A stretch of DNA of 64,000 nucleotides from Candidula unifasciata (taxonomy: Eukaryota; Mollusca; Gastropoda; Stylommatophora; Geomitridae): contig CAJHNH020001990.1 in NCBI GenBank assembly GCA_905116865.2, forward strand, positions 197,001 to 261,000, in the 5' to 3' direction. Shown here piece after piece: positions 1 through 12,031 of the stretch. Position 1 is the stretch's first letter, and every line of letters begins with the position of its first letter. Under the pieces are notes generated by a model that did no database searches, was not told the origin of the DNA, and saw only the letters and a list, made by a program, of their open reading frames with translations. The translations under genes and the position numbers were made by a program.

Positions 1-869
1 CCACTGTTTCGATGTACAGATGGAGAAGTACAATACAGTGCCACTATTCTGATGTATAAAGGGAGAAGTACAATACAGTGCCACTGTTCCGATGTACAGA
101 CGGAGAAGAACAATACAGAGCCACTATTCCGATGTACAGAGGGAGAAGTACAATACAGAGCCACTATTCTGATGTACAGAGGGAGAAGTACAATACAGAG
201 CCACTATTCTGATGTACAGAGGGAGAAGTACAATACAGAGCCACTATTCCAATTTACAAAGGGAGAAGTACAATACAGAGCCACTATTCCAATTCACAGT
301 CGGAGAAGTACAATACAGTGCCACTATTCTGATGTACAGGCGGAGAAGTACAATACATAGCCACTATTCTGATGTACTGATGGAGAAGTACAATACAGAG
401 CCACTATTCTGATGTACAGATGGAGAAGTACAATACAGAGCCACTATTCTGATGTACAGTCGGAAAAGTACAATACAGAGCCACTATTCTGATGTACAGA
501 GGGAGAAGTACAATACAGAGCCACTTTTCCAATTTACAAAGGGAGAAGTACAATACAGAGCCACTCTTCCAATTCACAGTCGGAGAAGTACAATACAGTG
601 CCACTATTCTGATGTACAGGCGGAGAAGTACAATACAGAGCCACTATTCCGATGTTCAAAGGGAGAAGTACAATACAGAGCCACTATTCTGATGTACAGA
701 GGGAGAAGTACAATACAGAGCCACTATTCTGATGTACAGAGGGAGAAGTACAATACAGAGCCACTATTCCGATGTACAGAGGGAGAAGTACAATACAGAG
801 CCACTATTCTGATGTACAGAGGGAGAAGTACAATACAGAGCCACTATTCTGATGTACAGACGGAGAAGC
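1..869. repeat. 40-bp minisatellite, about 22 units
   Basis: Tandem units of exactly 40 bases, each with a core like CCACTATTCTGATGTACAGA followed by a GGAGAAGTACAATACAGAG half. Units differ at a few positions. A variant block at 241-350 (AATTTACAAA then AATTCACAGT units) recurs at 521-630, an offset of 280 bases or seven units, so there is a higher-order repeat. The array runs off the left edge of the window. Long open frames across it only reflect the lack of stops in the unit; no gene is inferred. Confidence 0.95.
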
Positions 870-1444
870 AGTTGCCCTTCTCAGAAGAGCAAATTGTATA
901 TTCTTTGATATGATTAGACATCTGGCTAATTCGAGTTATCTGTCTGGGGCTCTGAAGAATAGAGGTTAGTGAATGCGTTTCATAAGCCACGACATAGGCG
1001 AGTTCGATTATCATTGCTGATAGTTTACTTAAATAGGGTCTGCTGTGGTAGTTTTTGGACATTACTAGGAAAATCTCTTCGTCGAAGAGATTGAAACCTT
1101 ATCACGTGAAATTGTCGAAGACAACGGTGACCCATTCCAGATAAACTTTGATGTGAAAGCGGTACCTGATTAATTATATTGACTCAATGAGACAGTAACT
1201 GTTGCTGCAATTCTAGGCATGTTTGCCCGCTGAGACATCAAATGGTGACCCATTTCGAACTACTGCCAGTTATAGTTTCTCGTTGAGTTTTGCTTACCTA
1301 CATATATTTGATGTAATCTTTCTTTGTCAACCGAGACAAGAACATGAATTTATCTTGATACATTTACGTGAATCATGGACAGTTGACAGATAAGTGAAAA
1401 ATTATTTGGAAGCTGCGGAGTTGTGGTTCTATAGGCGAATTATG
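870..1444. other. unique non-coding stretch
   Basis: No gene or repeat family recognised. It holds one perfect 10-base inverted repeat with a one-base spacer at about 1072-1092 (AATCTCTTCG on the left arm). Confidence 0.5.
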
Positions 1445-1735
1445 AGAATACTCCGGACAGATAAAATGAATAGAGAGGATGTCTTGAAAGAGAACTCACT
1501 GCACACATCAGAAAGAGAAATCTACATTCTCTGGTCAAGTGATGAGAAGGAGAAAACAAGTACATCGTGACTGTAGGAAATCTAAAGGAGATGAGAGGCA
1601 GTGGGAGACCGAGAAGAAAGATGCCAGACAATTTAACATCATGGCTTGGTGAATCATCTGTGTCAGAGCTGATTGAAAATACACGAGACAGAAGGTTATG
1701 GATAAGACATGACTACCAACGTCACATGGTATGGA
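1445..1735 (+). pseudogene. non-LTR retrotransposon pol C-terminal tail fragment
   Basis: Translation across the three plus frames gives a degraded version of the C-terminal tail found in a common animal non-LTR retrotransposon type: a basic stretch around GSGRPRRKMPDNL, then WLGE, SELI and an RDRRLW motif. The same tail occurs in this window at 25834-26100 (plus) and in the minus-strand copies at 36.8-37.7 kb and 42.1-43.4 kb. There is no RT core here, so this is a 5'-truncated, broken copy. Family assignment rests on pattern recognition only. Confidence 0.6.
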
Positions 1736-1750
1736 CCTCAAGAAGACGGA

Positions 1751-2305
1751 AGCAACGAATATGGGCTTATCCCAGTCATGTTTACTTTCCTAGGCAACGA
1801 ATGTGGGGCTTATTTCACTCATCTTTACCTGCCTAGGAAATGAATGAGGGGCTTATTTCACTCATGTTTACTTGCATAGGCAACGAAAGTGGGGCTTATT
1901 CTAGTCTAGTTTACCTGCCTAGGCAACGATGTGGGGCTTATTCTAGTCATGTTTACTTGCCTAGGCAACGAATGTGGGGCTTATTTCACTCATGTTTACT
2001 TGCCTAGGCAACGAAAGTGGGGCTTATTCTAGTCTAGTTTACCTGTTTAGGCAACGATGTGGGGCTTATTCTAGTCATGTTTACTTGCCTAGGCAACGAA
2101 TGTGGGGCTTATTTCACTCATGTTTACTTGCCTAGGAAACGAATGTGGGGCTTATTTCACTCATGTTTACTTGCCTAGGCAACGAATGTGGGGCTTATTT
2201 CAGTCATGTTTACTTGCCTAGGCAACGAATGTGGGGCTTATTCTAGTCATGGTTACTTGCCTAGGCAACGAATGTGGGGCTAATTCTAGTCATGGTTATT
2301 TACAG
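1751..2305. repeat. 43-bp minisatellite, about 12 units
   Basis: Units of about 43 bases with the shared core ACTTGCCTAGGCAACGAATG preceded by GGGGCTTATT. Each unit carries a CCTAGG palindrome. The array directly follows the retroelement tail fragment. Confidence 0.9.
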
Positions 2306-2439
2306 GGAGGATGATTCTTTCTCCGCTTCCAGTTCGCCCAGTAAATCTATGAAAGTGTCCTTGACAAGCCTGGCATCAAAGTCGTCGACGGGATCACCAA
2401 AACGGTAAAACGAAAGATCTCTCTATGTTTATAGATGTT

Positions 2440-2655
2440 ACAACACGTAGCTGCGTGGTCTTATTGCATAATGTCCGCCTCGAGTGCTAGAGGTTCAAGG
2501 TTCAATCCCCGGTAAGGGCTGGAGTTTTTTCACGTGGACTTTGACTTTTAGTAAATCCCCTTGGTCTCTGGGTAGTCAGATCTGACGCCCATGTGCATTG
2601 TTGCGCACATAAAATATCCCTTAGTTGGAAATCGAAAAGAGTAGCAAACGGCGCT
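2440..2655 (+). mobile_element. tRNA-derived SINE
   Basis: A tRNA-like head of about 75 bases contains a good Pol III B box (GGTTCAATCC at about 2508) and a weaker A-box region around CGTGGTCTTATTGC. A body follows with the CACATAAAATATCCC motif typical of several invertebrate tRNA-SINEs. It is not a functional tRNA: the acceptor stem does not close cleanly and the body runs on for more than 100 bases. Confidence 0.65.
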
Positions 2656-2878
2656 GCCCGGGCAAAATTTGGAGTTAAAAATCTACCTAAAGTATTTCAG
2701 GATCCTCGCCGGTGCTACAGAGCCTGTGCACTGTGCTGAGCTTCTCTGGACTCAGACTTAAGTTAGAAGAAGAAGAATGGAGCACTTATGTGTTACACCA
2801 GCGTGCCATGATGTTGATCCGTTGTTCAAAATTCCAAAACTTCAGATGTTATAACATCATTCCTGTATTATCAGTGTA

Positions 2879-2926
<48 letters not shown>

Positions 2927-3969
2927 ACACTCATCCACACCGCAAAGACACAACATACACACATACGTCAAAAGAAAAAATTAGAATAGCTACAGAAATA
3001 TATGCCAAACCAAACACACCCACATACATACAGAGCTAGTAACGAACATAATACGAGAGACAAACAGACTCAGCAAAGTAACATTACAGTGGGTTCCACA
3101 AGTAGTGGCCACCTAGAAAAATGAGTAACTCACTAACATGTCGGTGTCAGTTGTTGAAACTGGCTATGCGGCTTTTTAATAAGAATGTCCTTGCAAGAAT
3201 ATATAAACAAAAATTATAAACAACAATATATTTTTTTACTTTGCGTTATTTGCAGTATACGAAAAAAGAAACCATACACGCATTCAAAGCAAACATTCAT
3301 CCTGCTTATAGTTAAGTGAAATTGAACTTTTCAAAACATAAAGAAGCAAATGCTTTAGAGGCATTTCATTCTCAGATGGTCATTTCCAGCAATAGCTCCC
3401 TGTCAATTGTAGATTTATCATTGTATGAGAGATATACTGTCAAAATAATCATTACGCCTTGATGCACATGTGAATTGATTTCCAAACAATCTCAACACGT
3501 GTGTCAACTACAGTTTATACTATTTTCAATGCTTATACAAACTATGGTAATAGTTACATTAGTCTCCCCATCGACCGCCCATATACACACTAGATCAGTT
3601 ATGATTGGTAGCCATTCAGCCAAGCTAACTTCTGATCGGTCGATCTTGAGCCACGCGACTTTGGGTCACTTTCATGGGGGTGTTTCGCAATGCCGTTGAC
3701 TTCGCATGTTGCATATTTCACTATGCCAGAGGTTTTAACACTAAAAAAAAACATCGACAACTGGGTCTAACACACAACCCCTTTAGAGAGTAATGAAATC
3801 TATGTCAAAGGCAGTCTCTTTCTCGGAATAAAAACGTAAAAGCAAGACAATAACATACCGCCACACCCATAACCTCGACCACAGTAGACTAGTCCAACAA
3901 ACTTATCAATGGAACGTGATTACTTTCTGTGCGGAGACCAACGTTTTAATAACCTAAATTATTTGTCAA
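2656..3969. other. non-coding, with a (CA)n microsatellite
   Basis: A (CA)n tract of about 50 bases lies at 2880-2930 with CA-rich flanks to about 2970. The remainder is AT-rich, with no exon or known repeat that I can support. Confidence 0.6.
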
Positions 3970-4990
3970 ACATGAGGGTGAAAAAAAAAAAAACGATTTC
4001 CACCGCCCGAGTGAGCGATGGAAGTCACGTGACTCGGGGTCAAATTGGGGTCCAATTGTTTTGAGATTCCTGGCGGCTCAAGTTGTTTGAGGTCACCTGG
4101 CAACTCGGGTGAGGCTCAAGTCAGCTGCTGTCCCTGAGTGGTTGAAACTATGTGTGTTCGTGAGTGAGACTATGTTTACAGCTAGGATGCGATATGAGAG
4201 TGGTGTGTTCGTGAATGGTGGGGTGGGATGGACAAGAGGATCCGAGGGTTTTATAGGCGCTTGTGAGCAGGGGCAGTTTTATGGGTTAAATAGTAGGATA
4301 AAGATAACAAGTTTTGGCTGGTTTGTTTGATGGGGATAGAAAGTATACACAAGTGATAAAATAGAGGGGGACTGTGGTTCAGTGAGGTGTCAAGTTATAT
4401 GTCAGCTAGTTAGATTTAAGGTTTTATGGGTTATAGCGGTGTCATGGCTTATGATGGTATGAATTTATATGGAGTAAAAATTAAAAAAATAAATTGCAAA
4501 GTGGGAGGTGTCGTGCCACGATGTCAGGTGTCGATGGATTAGTATGGGGTCAAGGTATTGGTGGCTTCATGAGGGGGGTCATGTTGTTGTGTAAGATGGT
4601 CACATGATGAGTTTTAGGAGTCATTGAAGTGTCATAGCATGTGGTGCTAAACCTCTATATTGAGTAAAAAGATGACACATTATGGGAAGAAAGGTGGAGG
4701 GAGTGTCATAGCGCAAAGTTAGGTACCGGTGTTCAGTAAGTAGGCAAGTTATCATAACAGCTAGTTACATGAGTAGTTTTAGGATCATCAAAGTCTCCTG
4801 GGCATATGAACTTGATATAGAGAGGGGGCGGGGGAGGGGGAAGATGAATAAAAAATGATAAAGGAGTTGGTGGTATGTCTAAGTGTTGGATGCTAGTGAC
4901 TCAGTAAGGGGTTCAATTTATTGTGTCTGCTAGTTAAAATGATAACGCGAACGATTTGTTCACTCATGACACAGTGAGACAGAAGCTCAG
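3970..4990 (+). mobile_element. left inverted arm of a large Foldback-like element
   Basis: The sequence is homologous to the reverse complement of 10140-11155. The best-matched part is 18 identical bases, TCCGAGGGTTTTATAGGC, at about 4240. Next to it are matching tracts around TATGTTTACAGCTAG and around GTGTCGTGCCACG/GTGTCATGGCACG. The inner part of the arm is itself a degenerate tandem repeat of roughly 170-200 bases (GTCATAGCATGTGG-type units). The outer edge is near ATGAGGGTGA at 3972, and no clean target-site duplication was identified. No transposase was seen. Confidence 0.6.
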
Positions 4991-4999
4991 TGCGACCGT

Positions 5000-5880
5000 C
5001 AGATAAATAGCAAGACGATATTGTCAAGTTTTGAACACGTACAATGAGACCAATGCACATCCAGAGGTAGCCCAGCGAAGAAATACTTTGAGTGATTTAA
5101 GGTTATCAAGTATAATAGGACTGCTCTGATGAAACTTCATATGACCAATAAAACAAAAACAAGTTAGTAAGGTGATCATCAATCTGATGATAGGTCGCCA
5201 TAGTTTTCTTGAAGTCGTCCTAAATTTTCTAAATGTCACCATATGTTTTCTGAAATTCGACTGGTGTCTGACTTGTCAAGGATAGCCAGTGAAAGACTTG
5301 TGTCACACATTGAGTGGCTTAAGGTTTTCTAAAGGAAAAGACATATAGTAATTTGAGATGTCTCAATGACAGTTGACAAAGAAGCTCTAATGACCGACTT
5401 CACAAGACCAGTGAAAGTCTTGAGCTGTATTTTAGATTACCTAAGGTGTGAGAAGGATAGTGACTGACTTACCAGGGAACTTTGGTAAACCACTTGAGAC
5501 GTACCCTGAGCTATTTAAGATGTCACAGACGAAAAAGACATTGAGTGACTTATTGTGTCACACGAATAGTAGTCAATCTACCAACGCACTTCAGTGAACA
5601 ACTTGAGAATTACCTTGAGTGACTTAGTGTGTCCTAAAAGGAAAAGACATCGAGTGAGTTGTGGTGTCTCAAGAAAAGTTAACCACTTACCAAGGAACTT
5701 CAATGACCGACATTTTAAGCCCATTGACTGACTTATGCTTTATATTGCGTGACTAAGGGTGTCCTAAAAGGAGAAGACATCGAGCGAGTTAAGGTGTGAA
5801 AGACATGCGAAATACCTTTTTTTAAGGTTTCCCAAAGGAGCAGGCTATCACGTGATGTCCAACAAGGATTTTGAATGTTA
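5000..5880. repeat. degenerate internal tandem array, left part
   Basis: Repeated phrases such as GGAGAAGACATCGAGTGAGTT, TTAAGGTGTC and ACCAAGGAACTTCAATGACC recur every 80-100 bases with heavy divergence. The same phrases, in the same orientation, fill 9150-10090. The two stretches therefore look like one array split by the 5.9-9.1 kb insert. Confidence 0.65.
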
Positions 5881-5882
5881 AA

Positions 5883-6285
5883 TTAGGAATCGACATCACA
5901 GCTCTCGGGACACTCCAATAAGCGATCTGTCACCATCTTCTGCAGCAAACGGAGAGTTCTAAATCTGATAGCACCAGTTACTAACTGTATATCCACGTCG
6001 CGTTTCCCTTTAGTGTTAAACTTCGGCCGGATCCCCTGGTAAATCCCCGCTGCGTTTTTTTCCTCAGACCGTAATATCGTTTTGTTCCTTTGCACTGTTC
6101 ACTCGCTTCCAAGGACCCTTGCAACATCTAGCTTGTCATACATCAATTTACCACCAGGTAGTGCAGAACAGGCCATCTATCTGTCTGCTTGATTTCCAGT
6201 ACACCGGCATCCCCTGGAGAAAACATCTCAAGGATGTAAACTACTCGAAACCTCTGAAGCGATTCTTGCCACTCTGCACTTGTGT
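5883..6285 (-). pseudogene. RNase H-type retroelement fragment, 3' part
   Basis: On the minus strand the translation reads through a degenerate RNase H C-terminal region, with FSPGDAGVLE standing where the family has FSPG.A.VVGNEQADR. The downstream tail ends near CPESCDVDS. The same tail is seen at 23651-24016 and 49230-49500 in this window. Frameshifts and stops show it is dead. The 5' part of what may be the same copy lies at 8890-9140. Confidence 0.6.
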
Positions 6286-7867
6286 GACGTGACGCGGTGG
6301 ATTAAATGTTTATAATGTTGAGTAGGGATGTTCCTCTCAACACATTCCCTCCACCAGATTAACTGAACTAAAATCTGAGCTATGTTGCTCTCAGACAAAG
6401 TCCTGGATATCCAAGAAAACAGCCATATTGGCTCGTTAAGTACATTAACATTAGCTGAACTTGGTACCCACAAGAGAAGGAAAGGAATTTTAGATGTCTA
6501 TAGCATTATACTTAATGAATTATTAGTTAGTTAGCTAGTTAGTTATTCCTCTTGTGCCAAAGATGGCGCATAGGGCAGAGGTCATAGCTTTCCACGTCTG
6601 TCGGTTCGTTGCCACTTGATGTAGGTCTTGAGAATATAATGGGTTCCGGTTCCGGTTTCAAGATGGAGGGATGTTTTCCTTCAAGCTTGTCTCCAGTCCG
6701 TTGATCGGTAGCCTAACAAGCCGCCATCGTAAAACATCCACTGTTACAGAAACAGATTTCTGGCTTTAAACGTCATGTCGTTTCGTTCTAATTTGTTGAA
6801 TGAATTATTAGACTGGGAAAATGATTCCTCCGTCTTCTACCTTCTCCCGGTGTTATTATGAATAATTAAAGAATTATTATCATATTAATTGAGCTCCCAC
6901 CAAATGTAATTCTATCTATCAGTTTAGTTAAACAGGTAAGACTGAATACACTTGGAATTTAACAGACACTGTAGTATAAAACTTGACATACAACTTTATT
7001 TACTAACAATGACATTCCCAGTTTGTTGATTTACACAGTGACTGGTTAGAGTTATGATAGTGCTAAGCTTCAGCGAGAAAACAGCTCCGGGGTTTAGAGT
7101 GGTGTGATGATGGTGATATGTTAACGCAAAATATGTTAACTTAACTTATAAGCCTCTGACAGCCGTGAGGAACTCTCAAGCTTGTCCACCTCTTCCTTGC
7201 CTGTTTTCTGCCTGTTTCAGCTTATTCTCCACTTCATCCACACCTCGTTCTCCACATCGTTCTCCACCTCGTTCCCAGCTGGCCGAGTCTAACACAATGT
7301 AGTCTCTTTCATGGACTGATCGTCAAATGGGCGCTGTAATCATGGAAACAAACACATACGTGTAGTATCTTGACTTACACTAAGAATATTAAGATAACAT
7401 ATAATAATAAAATATATCCCATCACTCCTCCTCATATTCCACATCCTCTCCAGTCTAGTCTGAAGGTCTTTTGTCTTACATGGACGTCACATATCCTGCC
7501 TTCCCTCTTATGTTATGTCGTGATAGTTGACTTTCTAAGTCTGTTGTCCGTCATCACTCAGACTTCGAATTGGCTGACATTGATTTGACATAAACATGTG
7601 GCGCAGGTTATGTGCTGAACACGCATACAATTTATATGTGCACGCTGTCCTGAATATTATCTTTCAGTGACCGTGAATTCTATACACCCATCATTCTTCC
7701 CCGGGGTTATAAATCCCCTGTTTAGGTGAACACATTAAGTGAGCACATGGTGGGCACACAGAACGTAGCAGCATCCCTGCACATATTTTGGCATCATTTC
7801 CCCCAGTCCCAACTCCTATTTTGGCTGATCATGGAAACAATATAATTACATTTCATTATAGCAAATG
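6286..7867. other. non-coding insert inside the Foldback-like array
   Basis: No gene, tRNA-like head or terminal repeat recognised. It has a short TTAG repeat at 6523-6545 and AT-rich tracts. Together with 8097-8889 it separates two pieces of an RNase H fragment, so it may be a later insertion of an unidentified element. Confidence 0.4.
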
Positions 7868-8096
7868 TCATTGTTCACATCTTATTTGATACACATGAAA
7901 CCATACACTAAAAAACATGTGACACAAACATACAAGAAATAGGAATAGTTTAGCAGTTCCCTAACTGAGATACTGAATACTCATTGTTCACATCTTATTT
8001 GATACACATGAAACCATACACTAAAAAACATGTGACACAAACATACAAGAAATAGGAATAGTTTAGCAGTTCCCTAACTGAGATACTGAATACTCA
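7868..8096. repeat. 113-bp tandem duplication, two near-identical copies
   Basis: The segment starting TCATTGTTCACATCTTATTT at 7868 is repeated at 7981, giving a period of 113 bases, with essentially no differences. The identity implies a recent duplication. Confidence 0.9.
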
Positions 8097-8889
8097 CAAA
8101 GAACTATTTTAAGCAGAATGTGCAGACAAATTAGGAAAAGGTAGTATAGACTAAGCTTAACTCCCTAACCTATGTACACAAGATTAAAATTAATATTTTC
8201 TCATACCTGGGAACTTTCCAGCAAATGCCAAACACGATTCAACCAGTGAGAAAATACTTTTCTACGGTAGGTCTGAGTCTGTGGCCTGCTGGCGGCACTA
8301 TGAGGTAAATCTACAATGCTCGCAGTATAAGTTTCAATCTATTGTCTAAATTAAACTCCTCCCTTTACTTGGTTCTACCCAACCCTCAAGACGATGACTT
8401 AAGCCACGCCTCTGAAGTACCTATCAGATCAAATTAGCTAACAAGTGGCCTGTCATTCAATTCTGGACTGACATCCCTAGAGCGAACATTTTTAAGTGAC
8501 CCAATCTAGTTTACAACGAATCTAACTGGCAGGTGTTAAAAGACGGTCAGTGAAGCCATTGTGTTTCCTACTTGACCAAGATCAAACATTCCTAATTGGC
8601 AAACACCTGTTCTCCCGAGAATTTCACTGACGTGTTAAACGTCACCCTCTCGTCGCCACACTCAGTCTGTGTTAGGTAACCTTTACGACCTACGGTCCAG
8701 CTCAGGGAAGCTAATCTCAGATGTGATACTAAGTTCCCCGTTCGCTGGCCTCTACAGTCTGTGGTCAGGAGATAACATTCTGACACTGACACATGGGAAT
8801 AGAATTCCTAACTACAGTGTAAAGTTTTAGGTAATATTACCCAAGGTTGGGACGCTTTGTCTGGACTAAAGACTGGAAACATTTAAATC
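8097..8889. other. non-coding stretch
   Basis: No supported gene or known repeat. It lies between the 113-bp duplication and the RNase H fragment. Confidence 0.4.
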
Positions 8890-9140
8890 AATTTGGTTTA
8901 AAGTAATATCAATAACCAGAAGAACTTATTACGAGTACTAACTTCCGGAACCACTGAGGTCGTCTCGTGACAACTTGCATGCCTGTCTGCACCTTTCTTA
9001 ACAGGCTCTGTGAGTCAGTTGCGATTAAGAGATGTGTGTTATGCTGATTCTCAAGCCAGCTGAAGTCAGCAGTGACCGCCTCCACCTCCATTATCAAACT
9101 AGATGTTGTAATATCATATGCCAGGCATATGTCCAACAAA
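8890..9140 (-). pseudogene. RNase H-type retroelement fragment, 5' part
   Basis: The minus-strand translation contains ITTSSLIMEVEAVTADFSWL followed by TDSQSLLRKVQTGM. This is the helix and third-strand region of an RNase H domain, including the conserved catalytic Glu (MEVE) and Asp (TDSQS). It stops after the QTGM segment; the continuation of such a domain reappears 2.6 kb away at 5883-6285 on the same strand. Confidence 0.6.
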
Positions 9141-9149
9141 AATAAGACT

Positions 9150-10090
9150 TACTTAGAAACATCAGTGAACGTATGACTTAAGGTATCAAAAAGATGGTGG
9201 ACGACTTACCGAAGATCTTTAGTGACCAGTAAATGATTTGAGAAGTACATTTAGTGACTTAAGATGTTCCAGTGGGACGAAACATTGGCCGATGTCTTAA
9301 AGAGAAAAGACATCTAAAGACTTAAAGCATACTAACGACAATGGACAATTGCTAACTTACCAGGAAACACCAGTAAACGAGTGACTCGCTGTTTCACAAA
9401 GAAGACTTAAGGTGTACCAATGAGAGTAAACGCCCTACCTAGGTAAACAAAAGAGCAGCTTCTAAAAGACATAGCACGTTTAAGGTGTCCCAAGGACGAT
9501 GGTCGACTTATCAAGAAATTTCGGTCAATGACTTACAAAGATCCGTGACCACATTGAAAAGCAGACTGGAAGATTTAAAGTGTCACAAGCATAGTGGGCC
9601 ACTTACTAATGAACTTTAGTGAACCACTTGAGAAGTGTATTGAGCTACTTGAGGTGTACTAAATGAGAAAGACATCAAGTGAGTTAAGATTTCCCATGTA
9701 GTGACAGGCGATTAGACTTGTACTAGAGAAACGACTTTCCAAGGAACTTCAGTGGACAACTTAGACAGTACTCTGTCATCATAATGTATTCCAAAGGAAA
9801 AGTATATCAAGTGACGTAATGGGTCCGCGGGATTGTGAGCGACCGACCAAGTAATTTCAATCAATATTAAGGTCAGTGAGGGATTTGCTACATACACTGA
9901 GCGACTTATAGTATCCCAAAGAAGAAGGTCAGCGAGCGACTTATGGTGTATTAGAGATAGTGGTCGGCTTACCAAGGAAAATCAGTAAATAAATTGTAAA
10001 AAACACAGCTCACTGTACGGTGTACCAAGGATATTGGCTGATTAACCATGAAACTTCAATGAACGACTTGCCAACACTAACAACCGGCAC
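9150..10090. repeat. degenerate internal tandem array, right part
   Basis: Phrases such as CCAAGGAACTTCAGTGGACA, AAAGACATCAAGTGAGTTAAG and GACTTAAGGTGT recur in direct orientation relative to 5000-5880. No coding potential seen. Confidence 0.65.
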
Positions 10091-10139
10091 CGATCACCTA
10101 GATACGATACTCGCTACTTTGCAGTTTTTTAGTTGTTTA

Positions 10140-11155
10140 CTCTAAATAAAGACATAGCATCATATGTAGTGACCCCATGACCTTAAATACCTAATGTTAC
10201 TAGCCGACACGATAGCTTGACCCTCTTATTGAGTCACTGGCATCTAACACCTCGACACGCCACCTAGCGCTGTATCATAATTTTGTCCCTCTACATCAAG
10301 TCATAGAACCATATGCTTAGAAGGCATTGATGACCCTGACAATTATCATAAAACTACCTGACATGACATTTTGACTTTTTACAAAACACAGTAATCTAAA
10401 ATTCCGCAATTAAGGCATAGCCCACATGCTGTGACCCTTCAATGACTTATAAAGTCCATGTGTACCTAGCTGACACGACAACCTGACCCCCTCGCTAAGC
10501 CACCGACACCTAACACCGTGCCATGACACCTGCACATTTGCCATAATTTTTTAATTACACTCTCTAGGAAATCATAGCAGCATATACCATAACCTTTCGA
10601 TGACCCCTAAACCCCCCTTCCAGACTGAACCAGCGTAACCTAACACCTTGAAAAACGACAAACCCCAAACAAACTTGATCGGCTACACCCGTAAGCATGG
10701 CACTTGACGATGATGCAGCTACAAACCGCTCCCGAGTCCGAACGAACATCCCCTCATTCAAACCGATCAGTACCTCTAGTTTTCTTTGTCTTACTATATA
10801 GCCCCTAAAATGGCCCTGCCTGGCCTGCCTGTGCTCACATGAGCCTATAAAACCCTCGGATGCCCTAATCCATCCCACCCCACCACTCAAGACGTCACCA
10901 CTCCCATATCGAAGTCTAGCTGTAAACATAGACCCGCCCGCCTCACCGCTTTTTAAAACTCACAGTGACAACCACCAAAGGAGCGGCTGCTGAGCATTAT
11001 CTGAGTCGCCAGGTGACCTCAAACCACCTGAGCATCAATCTGATCCCAGACCTCTAGAGCCGCCAAGTGAGCTCACACCATCGGAGTCTCACTTTGACCC
11101 CAAGTCACATGACCTACACTGATCCCTAGGGCCGTGGAAATCGTCTTCACCTCAT
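10140..11155 (-). mobile_element. right inverted arm of the Foldback-like element
   Basis: The reverse complement matches 3970-4990 over most of its length with moderate divergence and indels. The matches include the TATA-like GGGTTTTATAGGC segment, a TATGTTTACAGCTAG segment and the inner GTCATTGAAG...CATAGCATGTGG-type units. The outer edge is near TCACCTCAT at 11147-11155. Confidence 0.6.
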
Positions 11156-11269
11156 ATAAAGTCAATGAGCAGTGAACTCAGAATTTATAAAACCCCAATT
11201 TAGTATATCTTAGAGTCGATCGAGCCACGAAAATAAACAGATTTCGCTCAGTATCACCACTCACAATCT

Positions 11270-11880
11270 AATACATTTTTTTTTTTAAACACCATCGAAT
11301 TCTGTAGTATATCTAGCTGTGTACACAGTCTTATTCACTGGTATATCTACATTTATACACAATCTCAAATTCATGTTTATCTACAACTATACATAATCTC
11401 AAAGATATGTATATCTTTGTATGTATTCAACATCTCAAGGAGTGATATATCTACATGTATACACATATACAATCTCATGCACTGGTATATCTACATTTAT
11501 ATACAATATCAAATATATGTTTACCTACAACTATAGATTAAAAGATATGTACATCTTCACAATCGTAAGCAAATAAATGAATATTTGATTGATTTTTTTT
11601 TTTTTTTACAATCCTAACCAAATGTATACAGTTATACTGCTTCACAAACAGATGTATATATTCATTTATACACAATTACCTACAAATGTATATTTACATT
11701 ATACATGATATCAACAACGTGTACATTTACATTTGTATACAAATTTGAAACGCAGGTATATCTACATTAAAAAAAAAACTCATAAACGTGGAAATCTACA
11801 GTTCTAAACAATCTGAATAACATCGACTTCTACAGTTATTTACACCATCAAACATGTGTAAATCTACAGTTATTCACATT
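11270..11880. repeat. AT-rich degenerate minisatellite
   Basis: Loosely repeated phrases such as GTATATCTACATTTATACACA and CAATCTCAAA occur every 40-60 bases. Divergence is high and no exact unit can be fixed. Confidence 0.6.
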
Positions 11881-11912
11881 CTCATCCTGTCTTGGTCTGT
11901 GCCCTGATACAG

Positions 11913-12031
11913 CAGGGGCATCTCACTAGGAACTGTGGCCAAGATGGCGATGCTGTTGCGCCAGAAGCCTGCATCGGTTGACTCTGGGGATGAGCACGTC
12001 GCTTTTATCAACCATGACGGTCTGAGACAAG
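11913..12031 (+). CDS. candidate otoferlin linker exon (weak)
   Basis: An open plus-strand stretch has acceptor-like CAG/TAG sites at about 11912 and 11929. Its donor is G|GTAGGC after 12031, leaving one base (phase 1). The encoded segment includes RQKPASVDSGDEH and resembles a low-complexity inter-domain linker. The one leftover base joins in frame to the micro-exon beginning at 13901, which is the main support. No recognisable homology to the vertebrate C2A-C2B linker is visible, but that linker is poorly conserved. It could equally be a chance open stretch. Confidence 0.3.

Noticed and set aside
1..869. CRISPR-like array
   Set aside because: Units are contiguous 40-bp repeats without unique spacers, in a eukaryotic context.
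2440..2520. Possible functional tRNA gene
   Set aside because: Pol III boxes are present, but the cloverleaf does not close and a SINE body follows.
6960..7600. Similarity between the 7.0 kb and 63.0-63.5 kb regions (TTTATTTACTAACAA-type phrases, repeated CTCGTTCTCC or CAAGCGGTCC phrases)
   Set aside because: Only short low-complexity words are shared, with no collinear alignment.
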